64,000 bases of DNA from a bacterium (GCA_023150945.1 JAKLJX010000002.1:124001-188000); one strand, 5' to 3'; positions 54,140 through 64,000 are shown, counted from the first letter of the stretch. A program made the numbers and translations. The notes: generated from the sequence alone by a model not told the origin.

Positions 54140-54225
54140 AGTTCCCACCTCCACTGAACCGAGGCTGCAAAAGTCCGCGTGTCGTGGAAACTCGGCGGTT
54201 TTCAGAACAACAGCCAAGCCGTCGC
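54140..54225. repeat. Interspersed repeat family R3, diverged copy 3
   Basis: AGTTCCCACCTCCACTGAACC ... GTGGAAACTCGGCGGTTTTCAGAAC ... GCCAAGCCGTCG. It aligns with 34604-34690 in order but with many changes. It lies in the 258-base gap between two vWA-cluster genes. Confidence 0.45.
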
Positions 54226-54259
54226 CCGAACCTCCATTAGCAAAAATGGCCTCCTTGGC

Positions 54260-56290
54260 TCAGCGCGGCGTGCGACTCGCCAGCCAGCCTTCCAAAAGCA
54301 AAGCCCCGAGCACCGCCCACAAAGCCATGCGCCAAAGCCGTTGCTGCCGCTCCACCTCGCGGGCAGAAGGTGCCGAGACTCCGAATACACCACTGAGCTG
54401 TGTCTCTTCCTGCGGGCGAGTGAAGCGCACCTGCAGATCTTCCGGCGGCAAGGCGAGCGGATCCGATTCGCGCGCATCAAGATTCACGGCCCGCCAACTT
54501 CGGCGGCCGCGCTGCTCGAATAGGTAATGCCCCGGCAATGCGGTTTCCGTGAACACCGCGGGCGCGGCAAGGGTTTGCTCCTGCCGGCTGCCGTCCGGCA
54601 ACGTCACCGTGATGGCCTTGCCGGCCTCGAATTCGCCATTGATCAAAATCGGCTGGCCGACCAGCGTGACGGCGGTTTGCGCTTCCGCGCGGCGCACGTA
54701 GTCGAGCCACTGATGCAGCAACGGCACAAAGATGCCCCGGACCGGCAGATTGCCGCCGCTCAAATCAAGCGTCGAGGCCCACAACAACACTTTGCCTTTG
54801 CCTACCGCCAACTCGAGCAGCGCCGGCAGGCCGTCTTCGAAACCAGCCAGCCGCACGGCTTCCGCCTGGGGCTGAATCTGATAGCGCTTCGTCACTTGAA
54901 TCGAGCTGGGATCGCCGTTGGCGGGATCGCGAAAAACACTGAACACCGGATGCGCAAAATCGATATCGGTCAAGGCCACGTGCTCGCGGCCATTTGCTGC
55001 TGAGGAAAGAATGCGGCCCGGCAGCAATTCCGCAAGCAAATGATTGAACGTCTCGCCCGGCGGCCGGCTGCCCAGCGCGATGATCAAGCCGCCGCCCTGC
55101 TGCACATAGTCCCGCAGCTTCTCCGCCGCGCCGTTGCTCACACCCGTAACACCGGCCAGCACCAGGGCAGCAAAATCATTGGCCAACACCGATTCGACGG
55201 TATTGGGCGTGCTGGCCGCAAGTTCCAAGCCCGAGCCGGGCAATTCCAGGGCAGAACGCAAATAGCGCTCGGCGCTGCCCTCTCCCTGAACCAACAGCAC
55301 GCGATTGCGCTGCGGCGCGGGCGGCACGACGTAGAAGCGGTTATCGCCGGCAAACTCGTCCGCCGCTGCGCTGATCTCGAAACACCTTGCCCCCTCCAGC
55401 GTTTCGCCGAGCGCGAGGCCGGCACCAGCAAAGTGAACCGTCTGCTCGGCGCCGGCCGCGAGAACGAGGCGCTGAACAGCAAGCGGCCGGCGGCTGGGCG
55501 CGGCCGGCAGCAGCCGCACTGCGATCTCCTGCTCCTGCTCCGCGAAATTGCGCACGCGGCACACGTAGGCAACGCGGCCGCCCGCTTCGACACGGTCGCC
55601 GGCCAGCAGCGCGACGTTTTGCCAGCGCGGAGCGAGGGCATGGGGAATCAGATGCGCCGCGCTGTTCAACGTGAAATTGCCGAGCGGCAGATTGCTGACC
55701 TGCAGATCCGAAATCAAATGGAGATGCCGCTGCCGCAAGGGCGATTGTTGCAGCAGGTTGTCAGCGAATTGCACGGCCTCGCGCAAATTGCCCGCCGATT
55801 GCCGCTGCTGCACGCGCGCCAACGCTGCGAGCGCTTCGCCGGGCGAGGCATTCTCAGCCAGCACCTCGAGCGTGGCGCCGGCGGCAATGAGGCTGACTTG
55901 ATCCGCGCTGCGGGCCTGACGCAGCACTTCGGTGGCGGCCGCCACTGCCGCGCCAAGATGATCGCCGGCAGCCATGCTCGCGGAAACGTCGATCACCACC
56001 GCCAGGCTGCGGGCATCGGAAGCAAGCACGCTTTCGCCTTGCGCGCCGGTGAGCAAGGGCCGCGCAAAGGCAAGGCCGAGCAGCGCCAGCGCGAGGATGC
56101 GCAGGGCGAGCAGGAGAATCTGTTTCAGCTTTTGGCGGCGCAACAAATGCGCGGGCGTGCGCTCGAGAAAGCGCATGGCGGCAAAATGAACCGTCTCCGC
56201 GCGATTGCGGTGAATCAGATGAATGATCACCGGAATCGCCGCGGCGGCGAGGCCTAGCCAGAGATAGGGTGTGGTGAGAAAGCTGAGCAT
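54260..56290 (-). CDS. BatA-type vWA membrane protein
   Basis: 676 residues. The N-terminus LTTPYLWLGLAAAAIPVIIHLIHRNRAETVHFAAMRFLER is the BatA membrane-anchor signature (helix, then HLIxRxRxxxxxFxxxxFL). A second helix (56-76) and a vWA domain with MIDAS DVSAS (101-105) follow. Later come beta domains and an amidotransferase-like region (LRDYVQQGGGLIIALGSRP), and a final helix at about 655-672. BatA-type proteins work with MoxR ATPases, probably in envelope stress tolerance. It is separated from DUF58 by a 1-kb repeat-rich gap, so it may have its own promoter. Confidence 0.88.
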   Translation of the reverse strand: MLSFLTTPYLWLGLAAAAIPVIIHLIHRNRAETVHFAAMRFLERTPAHLLRRQKLKQILLLALRILALALLGLAFARPLLTGAQGESVLASDARSLAVVIDVSASMAAGDHLGAAVAAATEVLRQARSADQVSLIAAGATLEVLAENASPGEALAALARVQQRQSAGNLREAVQFADNLLQQSPLRQRHLHLISDLQVSNLPLGNFTLNSAAHLIPHALAPRWQNVALLAGDRVEAGGRVAYVCRVRNFAEQEQEIAVRLLPAAPSRRPLAVQRLVLAAGAEQTVHFAGAGLALGETLEGARCFEISAAADEFAGDNRFYVVPPAPQRNRVLLVQGEGSAERYLRSALELPGSGLELAASTPNTVESVLANDFAALVLAGVTGVSNGAAEKLRDYVQQGGGLIIALGSRPPGETFNHLLAELLPGRILSSAANGREHVALTDIDFAHPVFSVFRDPANGDPSSIQVTKRYQIQPQAEAVRLAGFEDGLPALLELAVGKGKVLLWASTLDLSGGNLPVRGIFVPLLHQWLDYVRRAEAQTAVTLVGQPILINGEFEAGKAITVTLPDGSRQEQTLAAPAVFTETALPGHYLFEQRGRRSWRAVNLDARESDPLALPPEDLQVRFTRPQEETQLSGVFGVSAPSAREVERQQRLWRMALWAVLGALLLEGWLASRTPR

Positions 56291-56372
56291 GTTTCTGTGC
56301 GATCAATCGAATTGCGCCGATAGCATCGTCAGCCGGATGGCATGACAGCAGATAATTGCTTTTGACATGTCA

Positions 56373-56456
56373 TAACGCAGGTTTCCAGCCTGCAGACGAA
56401 GGCAAGCGGGCAGCTCGCGCCAAAACCTCTTTGCGGTCGTAATCGTTTCTCCAGAG
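56373..56456. repeat. Interspersed repeat family R5, copy 2
   Basis: TAACGCAGGTTTCCAGCCTGC, then GAAGGCAAGC, GCGGTCG and TTTCTCCAGAG, matching 46769-46850 block by block. Confidence 0.5.
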
Positions 56457-56637
56457 AGATACCATACTTCGTCAACTCTGCCACGCTGGAGAACATGAGC
56501 TTGCCGCATGGTGTTGTGGCGCAGGGCGCTGGCTTTGGAGTTTGCTCCCGGAGCAAGCAACCGCAAAACCTCCAGCGCGCGGCCCTCGCATATTGCGACA
56601 AGCACAGCAAAGGGCCCCACTAGAACCGAAAGACGGG

Positions 56638-56721
56638 GCCACGGATGAACTCGGATGCTCACGGACGCTCACGGATTTCGTGTCTTGGCTTCATCCGTGC
56701 CAATCCGTGTCGATCCGTGGC
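56638..56721. repeat. GCCACGGAT...ATCCGTGGC inverted-repeat element
   Basis: 84 bases with perfect 9-bp ends (56638-56646 and 56713-56721). Inside are further CACGGA and TCCGTG copies (GCTCACGGACGCTCACGGAT, CATCCGTGCCAATCCGTGTC) that can fold into a long hairpin. Confidence 0.7.
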
Positions 56722-56763
56722 TGACGTTCCTCACTCCCCTTGCTGAATGATCCTTTTCCCATT

Positions 56764-56957
56764 GGAAGGAACCGACAAAATCTCTCGCGCATTGCCCTGC
56801 AGGGGCGGCAATCCTGAACTCGTTGTATGGCGCCCGCTCGGGGCTTGGTGAAATCTTGTGATTACCGATTTCCCAGGGCGTTGCCCTTCGCTTCTACATT
56901 TCGCCCCTTGGGGCTATTTGTCTGTGCAGTAGAATTCGACTTAATGCCTTAGTAGTC
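56764..56957. repeat. Large interspersed repeat family R4, copy 2
   Basis: It contains GATTACCGATTTCCCAGGGC, GTTGCCCTTCGCTTCTACATT and TGTCTGTGCAGTAGAATTCG, matching 46953-47196 in the same order. Confidence 0.75.
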
Positions 56958-57073
56958 AAATTTGTGCAAAAAAAGCAAAGATTGTTTCAAGGAGTGCCAT
57001 TTTGATCTGTGTTTATACGGGTTTCGTAACACTTTTTCAAATCTCCAACTTTTGAGATTCTTGCTAAAAGAAT

Positions 57074-57185
57074 TCACGCAAAGACGCAGAGCCGCGAAGG
57101 CCCGCAAAGGTTTTTCAATCATTTGTTCTCTTCATGAAAGTCTGAAGTCAAGATTTTCTTTGCGTATCTTTGCGTCTTTGCGTGA
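57074..57185. repeat. CACGCAAAGACGC inverted-repeat element
   Basis: 112 bases with perfect 15-bp ends TCACGCAAAGACGCA (57074-57088) and TGCGTCTTTGCGTGA (57171-57185). The inner part is AT-rich compared with its surroundings. Similar sequences are frequent in many environmental genomes, from memory. Confidence 0.7.
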
Positions 57186-57358
57186 GCTGTTGTTTTTCTT
57201 TTTTGGTTGCGGCTCGTTGTGTTGTAGTACTACTATTTATCCGATTGAAAAACGCTGTAATCATGTGAATCCTGTCAAAGCACCTCGGGGCCCGGCCGCA
57301 TGGGCGAACGAATGCGGCAGATTCGTCGCGGCGCAAGGTCTGCGGTGAAGTGCGCCGT

Positions 57359-58276
57359 TCAGTTTTTTCCGCTGCGCGCGGCCAGATAAGCATGCAGGGC
57401 AAAATCCAGCGGCTGCGAAGTGCGCAACAACGCGTAGTCGATGCGGTTGAGTCCGCAAATGCGCTTCAACTCGCTTTGATGCGTCTGCAGGCTGCGCAGA
57501 TACTGCTCGCGCAGGGCTTGCGGCATGCCGAGCAGCGCCGGTTCGTTTTCCCAGCCGACGAAGCGCGTCAGGCGGTTGAACTCGAAGTTCAACTCGAAAT
57601 CATCCAGGACTTGCAGGGCAATCACGTCGTGGCCGCGAAAACGCATATGCTCGAAGGCGCTGGCGAGCGGCGGCAGGTCGCAGAAGAAATCACTGATCAA
57701 AATCACCATGCCCTTGCGCTTCATGCCCTCGGCCACCTGGTGCAACACGCGCAGATTGTTGCCGCGGCCGGCGCCCGGCTGCAGTGTTTCCAACTCACGC
57801 AGCAGGTTGAGCAGGTGGCCCGGCCGGAATTTCGCGGGAATTTGCAGCCGGATTTCATCGTCATATGCCAGCAAGCCGAGCGCATCACGCTGTTGGAAAA
57901 TGAAGTAGGCCAGCGACGCCGCGAGATAGCGGCCGTAGTCGAACTTGGAAATCCGCGCGGGTTGGTGCCGGCCGCTGGTGCCCGCCATGCTGCCGGAGAG
58001 ATCCAGCAAGATCGTGCACTGCAAGTTGGTTTCGTCTTCGTATTGCTTGACGTAGAAGCGGTCACTGCGGCCGAAGACTTTCCAATCAATGTGGCGCGGA
58101 TCATCGCCGGGCGTGTACTGCCGGTACTCCGCGAATTCGATACTGAAGCCGGTGTAGGGGCTGCGATGCAGGCCGCTGAGAAAGCCTTCCACGACCGTGC
58201 GCGCCCGCAGCTCCATGCCTTTGAGGCGCGACAAAATTTCGGGATCGATGAAGCGCAGTGCCGGTCGCGGCGCCAT
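57359..58276 (-). CDS. DUF58 protein with vWA-like domain
   Basis: 305 residues. The ATG at 58276 has GGAG eight bases upstream. A second ATG two codons earlier is too close to it. The DUF58 block is TGFSIEFAEYRQYTPGDDPRHIDWKVFGRSDRFYVKQYEDETN (43-85), followed by a MIDAS-like DLSGS (92-96). GMVILISDFFCD and GHDVIALQVLDDFEL complete the fold. DUF58 proteins act beside MoxR chaperones and BatA. It follows the lipoprotein gene after an 84-base gap. It has no membrane helix. Confidence 0.93.
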   Translation of the reverse strand: MAPRPALRFIDPEILSRLKGMELRARTVVEGFLSGLHRSPYTGFSIEFAEYRQYTPGDDPRHIDWKVFGRSDRFYVKQYEDETNLQCTILLDLSGSMAGTSGRHQPARISKFDYGRYLAASLAYFIFQQRDALGLLAYDDEIRLQIPAKFRPGHLLNLLRELETLQPGAGRGNNLRVLHQVAEGMKRKGMVILISDFFCDLPPLASAFEHMRFRGHDVIALQVLDDFELNFEFNRLTRFVGWENEPALLGMPQALREQYLRSLQTHQSELKRICGLNRIDYALLRTSQPLDFALHAYLAARSGKN

Positions 58277-58360
58277 GAACATTTCTCCTTCAACAGAAAA
58301 GCCGATCGCGAAGCGCGGCAGCCCTCGCGGCCGCACGATTGACGCTGCCGTTCCACGCGG

Positions 58361-59017
58361 CTAAAGCCGGCCGGCAGCCTGTGCCGGAGCCAGGAACTTT
58401 TTGTGCAACTGCTCAAATTTCGCCCGACTCACCAGGCGATAGTGCGGGTGATAGCGCTGCTCATACCCCTCGCTGTGATGCCCGACAAATTCACCGCGCG
58501 CCAGTTTCTGCTCCACCGCGGTTTTTTCTTCCGCGAAAGCCGGCAGCGCCGGCGCCACCGCAGCAATCACCGCCAAAATCGTCTGCCACTCTTTCTGCCA
58601 CTCCGCCAGCGCCGGCGGTGAGGCGGCATTCGCGCTGTGCACGAATGCTGCCAGCAAATCTTCGGCTGGAATGATTCCCTCTTTGACCAGCTTGAGATTG
58701 ACCCGCACATACTCGCCGTGCACGCCGACCGGCTGCCACAGCACGCTGTCAAAGTCGGTACTGGCGTGCAGCTCCATTGCCAGGAAGCGCCGGGCTGCCG
58801 CCGCATCGGGAATCATGTGGCCGGGGCCATAGGCGCCCTGAAAGAAAAACTTGTAGAGATCCTGCAGCGTGGCCGCGGGATGCAGCCGCAATTCCTCGCG
58901 CACCGCCTGTTCAATCCGCGCCGCTTGGTTCGAACCGGACTGGCAGGCGAGCACTGCCCAGCACAGGCCCGCGCAACCACACAGCAACAGCATGGCATTT
59001 GATTTCAACATGATCAT
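58361..59017 (-). CDS. Lipoprotein of unknown function
   Basis: 218 residues from the ATG at 59017 (or 59011). The signal peptide ends in a lipobox, VLAC (Cys25), followed by QSGSN, so it should be an outer-membrane or periplasmic lipoprotein. The mature part is helical and has HPAATLQDLYKFFFQGAYGPGHMIPD near its start and a Tyr/His-rich HSEGYEQRYHPHYRLVSRAKFEQLHKKFL near its end. I do not recognise the family. It sits between MoxR and DUF58, genes that are usually adjacent, so it is an insertion into that pair. Confidence 0.68.
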   Translation of the reverse strand: MIMLKSNAMLLLCGCAGLCWAVLACQSGSNQAARIEQAVREELRLHPAATLQDLYKFFFQGAYGPGHMIPDAAAARRFLAMELHASTDFDSVLWQPVGVHGEYVRVNLKLVKEGIIPAEDLLAAFVHSANAASPPALAEWQKEWQTILAVIAAVAPALPAFAEEKTAVEQKLARGEFVGHHSEGYEQRYHPHYRLVSRAKFEQLHKKFLAPAQAAGRL

Positions 59018-59041
59018 CGGCAAAAAGGTGACAACTTCGCC

Positions 59042-59151
59042 TGACGAGGTCAGATTCAGCGCTGCGTCGCAGCCTTCACCGAGTAATCTGAGCAAGCTTG
59101 CTCTGCGCGCTCGGCGCCTCTGCGGTGAGGCTTGGAAAGTGACCTCGTCGA
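59042..59151. repeat. TGACGAGGTCA...TGACCTCGTC element
   Basis: The inverted ends 59042-59052 and 59140-59150 match in 10 of 11 bases. The 16-base block TGACGAGGTCAGATTC (59042-59057) is the exact reverse complement of 19199-19214. It fills most of the MoxR-lipoprotein gap. Confidence 0.55.
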
Positions 59152-59171
59152 GTCAATCACGACGCCGGATT

Positions 59172-60197
<1,026 letters not shown>

Positions 60198-60219
60198 GTG
60201 TTGTTCTCTTTTCCTTCGT

Positions 60220-60981
60220 TCAATGGGTCATGGCATAGATGACGTAGTTGATGCCCAGGCGATGGCCCACCAGCGAGTACTGCTTGGGATACTTGGGATC
60301 GGCCGAGTGTTCCCAACTGTCGCCGATGTCGACGTTGAAATTCACCAGCACCATCAGGCGGTTGTTGTCGTCGAAGTAGCCCCAGCATTGCGGCTCGACG
60401 CCGTCGTACTCGTAGGTGGTGCCGCGGATGATGGGCGCCAGCCCGGGCACCGGCGGCGGCGCCCGATTGAAATCAAAATAGCAGTGAAACACGGGATGAT
60501 CCGGCTGCAGCCGCACCGGCTGCCGGTCGGGGAAGACGCGGCCGAATTCCGTCAGAAAATTCTCCCACTGCGCCGAGCCGTGAAAATCGTCGATCATCAA
60601 GAAACCGCCGCGCAGACACCATTCCCGCAGGGAATCGGCCTCGGGTTGCGCAAGCTGCATGAAGCCGACCTCCAGAATGTAGGCAAAGGAGCAATCGAAA
60701 AGCTGCGGATCGGTGAGCGAAATCGCGATGGCTTGATCGTTCACCGGCAGCCGCGTCACCTCTTCGAACACGCTGATGAAATTCTCCTCGGCGGTCGGAT
60801 AGTCCACTTCCCAACTGTCCCACATTTGAAAGCGCAGGCGAAAACCGTAGGAGAATTTGCCCGAGCTGTATTTCAGGCGCATGAAGGTGAAGGCGTCGGG
60901 CTGCAGCGTTTGCGCCGCGGCGGGCGCGGGCAAATGCGGCAGCAGGCAAATGAGCACGAGGCTGAGGCAGATTTTCTTCAT
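60220..60981 (-). CDS. DUF4159 protein, copy 2
   Basis: 253 residues. The signal peptide (1-23) ends PAAAQ. DUF4159 blocks are FTFMRLKYSS, DYPTAEENF, FAYILEVGFMQLAQPEADSLREWCLRGGFLMIDDFHG, HPVFHCYFDF and LVGHRLGINYVIYAMTH. The fold resembles a glutamine-amidotransferase-like domain without catalytic residues. It is a paralogue of the preceding gene and lies four bases after it. It is probably periplasmic and part of the MoxR system. Confidence 0.9.
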   Translation of the reverse strand: MKKICLSLVLICLLPHLPAPAAAQTLQPDAFTFMRLKYSSGKFSYGFRLRFQMWDSWEVDYPTAEENFISVFEEVTRLPVNDQAIAISLTDPQLFDCSFAYILEVGFMQLAQPEADSLREWCLRGGFLMIDDFHGSAQWENFLTEFGRVFPDRQPVRLQPDHPVFHCYFDFNRAPPPVPGLAPIIRGTTYEYDGVEPQCWGYFDDNNRLMVLVNFNVDIGDSWEHSADPKYPKQYSLVGHRLGINYVIYAMTH

Positions 60982-60985
60982 AAAC

Positions 60986-61717
60986 TCAATGCGTCATGGC
61001 ATAGATCAAGTAGTTGATGCCGAGTTTGAACGCTTCGGTGGAGAATTCGCGGTCATTTTCCGGCCATTCCCAGCCGTCGCCGATGTCGTTGTTGTAATTG
61101 ATGAGGGCCATCATGCGGCCGTGTTCGTCAAAAATCGCATAGAAATGCGGCTGCAGGCCAAAATAAGGCGCATGCCGGCCCAATTCTTCGAATTCAAAAA
61201 AGCAGTGAAACACCGGATGCGCGAGCGCCAGCTCCTGCGGCGGTTCGGGCACCACCCGCTCCATCTGCTGCACGAAGTTGTACCATTCATGGTCGTTGCG
61301 AAAATCATCAACGAGCAGAAAGCCGCCGCGGCGCAGGTATTCACGCAGTCGCTTGACTTCTTCGTCCGCCGGCGTCCAGTAGCCCAATTCGCACATATAA
61401 AGCAGGGGCAAATCGAAAATCGCTTCGTCCTGCAACCGCACGATTCTGTTTTCGAACGTGAGCGGCAGAGTGGTGAGTGCCTCCAGCGCGATGTAGAGAT
61501 TCTGTTCGGCGGTGGGATAGTCATGCGCCCACAGCGGGCCGCGGCCGCCAAAGCCCATGCCGAAACCGCTGCGGCCGGACTCCCACTCCACCCGCGTGAA
61601 GGTGAAGGCCGTGGCATCCGGCGGCGGCGTGCCGTTGCCGGCGGCACGCGGAGTTTGCGTCCAACCGGCCAGCGGCGCGAGGCCGAGCAGCAAAGCGGCG
61701 AGGCAAAATTGCTTCAT
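60986..61717 (-). CDS. DUF4159 protein, copy 1
   Basis: 243 residues with a signal peptide (1-20). The same blocks as its neighbour are in the same order: FTFTRVEWESG, DYPTAEQNLY, MCELGYWTPADEEVKRLREYLRRGGFLLVDDFRN, HPVFHCFFEF and FKLGINYLIYAMTH. The nearly identical C-terminus (GINYxIYAMTH) shows a tandem duplication. The two may form a heterodimer. Confidence 0.9.
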   Translation of the reverse strand: MKQFCLAALLLGLAPLAGWTQTPRAAGNGTPPPDATAFTFTRVEWESGRSGFGMGFGGRGPLWAHDYPTAEQNLYIALEALTTLPLTFENRIVRLQDEAIFDLPLLYMCELGYWTPADEEVKRLREYLRRGGFLLVDDFRNDHEWYNFVQQMERVVPEPPQELALAHPVFHCFFEFEELGRHAPYFGLQPHFYAIFDEHGRMMALINYNNDIGDGWEWPENDREFSTEAFKLGINYLIYAMTH

Positions 61718-61800
61718 GCGAAATTCACCACAGGTTGTTCAGCGAACGCAAAATCGGCGCGAAGCAACCCAACGGCATGGCCGCAACGCTGCGATTGGGT

Positions 61801-64000
61801 TCATTCCACCGCGCGCAGCAAGACTTCCTGCGCGCGTTCATAATCCGGCGCGATTTCCAGCGAAAGGCGGGCGTGCTTGCGGGCCAGATCGCGCTTGCCG
61901 AGTTGCAAGTAGGCCGACGCCAAATCGCAATGGGCACCGGCACGATCAGCGGGCTGCAAACCGAGCACGGCCTCGAATGCCGGCACCGCCACTGCCGGCT
62001 GGCGCAAGGCGAGATACAACTCACCGAGCTGGCGTTGCCGTTTCGAATCGTAGGGATAGATCGCCAGGGCGCGCGCCAAGGCCACGGCTGCCCCCGCTGA
62101 GTCGCGCCGCGCGAGCTGCCAGTCAGCCAGCGTGAGCGCCGCTGCGAGGGCTTCGCCGTTGTGGCTGGTCAAAAATTCCAGCTCGGCCACCGCTTCCTGC
62201 TGCCGGCCTTGCTGCCAAAATAAATCCGCCAGCAATTCATAGGGATTGTCCGCGCCGCCATAGGCCGGCAGGAGGGTTTTGGCCTGGCGCAGATACTTTT
62301 CCGCTTCCGCCGGTTGTTTGTTCTGCGCGAGGTACTTGCCATAGAGCAGCGCTGCGAAAAAGTTATTCGGCTCATTTTCAGCGAGACGGCGCAACCGGTC
62401 GCCGTCTTGCATCACCGGCGGATGCGGCGGCTGGCCGGCCATCTTGGCCAGCATCTTGTCCACGGGAGTTGCCGTGAGCAACTCGGTCTGCACGCGCTCC
62501 GGCTGGAATTTTTCCCGCAGGAATTGCAGAAACGCGCGATCGAACTCAGCGCTGGTTTGATGCAGGACGGCTTGCATCGCGGCCTCGGTCTTCTTGCCTT
62601 GTTTGAAGTGCGGCAGCAGCGCCAGCACTTTGTCAAAACCGTGGCGTTGCGTGATGAATTCCACCATCTGCGAGGCTTGATAATAAGCCAGGGAAACGCG
62701 CTCCGCCTGGCCGGTGAAGCTTTCATCCAGTTCGTGCAGCGGCAACACCTGGCCGGCGCGCAAGGCACGGAGCATGGCCAGCTCCATGTTCATGCCCCAT
62801 TCACTGCGGGCGCGCGCCGCCTCGTAAACAGCCAGACCTTCGGCGAACGATCGCGGAATGCGGTTGGCGCTCAGCTCGAGGTGCATGACGTGCGCGATTT
62901 CATGCCACAGCGTTTCCTGCCAATTGAATTCGCCGCGTTCGCGGGCGCGCGGCGAATTCATGGTCACCAGCGGACCAAAACAAATTCCCAAGAAATACTG
63001 CGCGCCGGGCAGGCCGAAACAGCGCACCGCAAAATCGTCATGCTTGGGGAAAATTTCCACGGTGATGGGCTGCGGCGGCTTGACGCGATAGCGCGGCGCC
63101 ATGGCCTGATAGGCGGCTTCGCACAACGCCGCGGCCTGCGCGCCGATGATGGGACGGTCATCGCGATGCAAGCGAATCAGGAAATGCGCGGTGCGCAGCG
63201 TGTCGTATTGCTCATACTCGTCAAACAAATTGAGCAAGTTGACCGTGGGCACGTGGAAAGGATCGTGGCGATAGGCCGTTTCCAGCAGTTGCTTCGCTTC
63301 CTGATCCTGCCCCAGCCGCGAAAGGCTGATGCCCAGCCCGGTGACGGCCGCCCAGTTCTGCGCATCCAATGCCAGCGCGCGACGATAGTAGGCCACTGAC
63401 TCTTTGAACAGATAACGCCGCGCCGCGTCCGCCGCGAGGCTCATCAACACCACCGGATCCTGCGGGTTGAGCGCAGCAACTTGCGCAATGATTTGATTGA
63501 CGGCCGCCTGGTCCATCCGGCGGTCCGCCAAGACGGCCTGCAAGCTGAGCGCCGGGCAATGGCGCGGAAAGGCTTTGCGCACCGTGGCGAGATGCTCCGC
63601 CGCTGCGCTCTCGTGATTGGCCGTCAGCAGCAACTCCGCCGCCAGCACCCGGGCTGCCGGATGGTTGGGATGCTTGGCGAGAACGGCTTTGGTCATCGCA
63701 ATGGCTGCGCCGAGATCGCCGGCGGCCTGGCAGCGCGCCAAGCCCAATTGTGCCGGTACGCAATGCGGGTTTTGCTGCAGCGCCTCGCGGAATACCGCAG
63801 CGGCTTCACTCTCGTTGTATTTTTCGAGAAAAAGCTCGCCCCAGGGCAGGTACAGCCGCCAGTCTTGCGGCTCCAGCTTGACGGCCTGCTCGAACAGGCG
63901 ATTGGCATCGTGGAAGCGTTCGAGAAAAATGCAGGCGCGCGCCACCAGTGCGATTTCGCGCGCCGGCAAGCCGGGCGTGGTGCGATAGCGCCGCAGCAGC
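61801..64000 (-). CDS. TPR protein with peptidase-MA-like metalloprotease domain, N-terminus outside
   Basis: About 733 residues are visible and the frame is open to the right edge, so the true start is not in the window. Helical TPR-type repeats occupy the first 290 residues and the last 180. Between them is a gluzincin domain: ITVEIFPKHDDFAVRCFG, the zinc motif WHEIAHVMHLE (HExxH), then RSFAEGLAVYEAARARSEWG, which supplies the downstream Glu ligand. This is the peptidase-MA-like architecture of secreted TPR proteases. It is the first visible gene of the minus-strand cluster, 83 bases before the DUF4159 pair. Confidence 0.85.
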   Translation of the reverse strand, partial: LLRRYRTTPGLPAREIALVARACIFLERFHDANRLFEQAVKLEPQDWRLYLPWGELFLEKYNESEAAAVFREALQQNPHCVPAQLGLARCQAAGDLGAAIAMTKAVLAKHPNHPAARVLAAELLLTANHESAAAEHLATVRKAFPRHCPALSLQAVLADRRMDQAAVNQIIAQVAALNPQDPVVLMSLAADAARRYLFKESVAYYRRALALDAQNWAAVTGLGISLSRLGQDQEAKQLLETAYRHDPFHVPTVNLLNLFDEYEQYDTLRTAHFLIRLHRDDRPIIGAQAAALCEAAYQAMAPRYRVKPPQPITVEIFPKHDDFAVRCFGLPGAQYFLGICFGPLVTMNSPRARERGEFNWQETLWHEIAHVMHLELSANRIPRSFAEGLAVYEAARARSEWGMNMELAMLRALRAGQVLPLHELDESFTGQAERVSLAYYQASQMVEFITQRHGFDKVLALLPHFKQGKKTEAAMQAVLHQTSAEFDRAFLQFLREKFQPERVQTELLTATPVDKMLAKMAGQPPHPPVMQDGDRLRRLAENEPNNFFAALLYGKYLAQNKQPAEAEKYLRQAKTLLPAYGGADNPYELLADLFWQQGRQQEAVAELEFLTSHNGEALAAALTLADWQLARRDSAGAAVALARALAIYPYDSKRQRQLGELYLALRQPAVAVPAFEAVLGLQPADRAGAHCDLASAYLQLGKRDLARKHARLSLEIAPDYERAQEVLLRAVE

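Larger units (their letters stand above)
56291..57358. other. 1.07-kb repeat-filled gap
   Basis: No gene is supported. It holds R5 (56373-56456), a CCACGGAT-type element (56638-56721), R4 (56764-56957) and a CACGCAAAGACGC element (57074-57185). It interrupts an otherwise tightly packed minus-strand gene cluster. Confidence 0.7.

Noticed and set aside
56962-57348. Small open frames in the 56.3-57.4 kb gap
   Set aside because: They run through inverted-repeat elements, lack ribosome sites and show no protein-like composition.

Overview
The window is GC-rich and densely coded, and looks like a chromosomal segment of an uncultured Gram-negative bacterium of the FCB group. A candidate phylum such as KSB1 is my best guess. 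The signs are a giant surface protein ending in a YPNPF/FlgD-type sorting domain, many outer-membrane barrels, and a MoxR/DUF58/BatA/DUF4159 cluster. Taxonomy is inference, because there is no rRNA or tRNA here. I saw no transposase, phage gene, tRNA or CRISPR array.

Layout. 1-3.9 kb: an outer-membrane receptor, thiamine pyrophosphokinase and a sodium/solute symporter, probably a thiamine uptake and salvage operon. 4.2-12.8 kb: a 2,228-residue surface protein with a small paralogous secreted protein, an FN3-like secreted protein and a Bor-like lipoprotein. 13-23.2 kb: housekeeping genes (class V aminotransferase, transketolase, groES-groEL under a CIRCE operator, a BtpA-family protein, gltX, a spore-photoproduct-lyase-like radical SAM enzyme). 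23.5-29.8 kb: an RsbU/RsbW-like regulatory pair, a barrel, DUF502 and FtsB/DivIC. 30-33 kb: a fused polyprenol/phytol-kinase-like plus DUF92 protein, mazG and a GNAT. 33-41.5 kb: envelope proteins (two with exported zinc ribbons), a radical SAM enzyme, PAP2 and an ExeA-like ATPase.

The most notable locus is 42.1-45.6 kb. It is a compact plus-strand operon for a complete ubiquitin-like conjugation pathway: RING-like zinc finger (candidate E3), E1, ubiquitin-like modifier with a Gly-Gly near its C-terminus, E2 with a catalytic-type Cys, and a JAMM deubiquitinase with all metal ligands. A GH130-like secreted protein follows on the other strand.

From 47.2 kb to the right edge lies a long minus-strand cluster: TPR metalloprotease (partial), two DUF4159 proteins, MoxR ATPase, lipoprotein, DUF58, BatA-type vWA protein, a large DUF4175-like coiled-coil protein, a vWA/amidotransferase-like membrane protein, and a caspase-fold protein that seems to lack its catalytic Cys.

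Intergenic gaps carry at least six families of short non-coding repeats. Several have terminal inverted repeats (MITE-like) and sit where genes converge or directly at stop codons.
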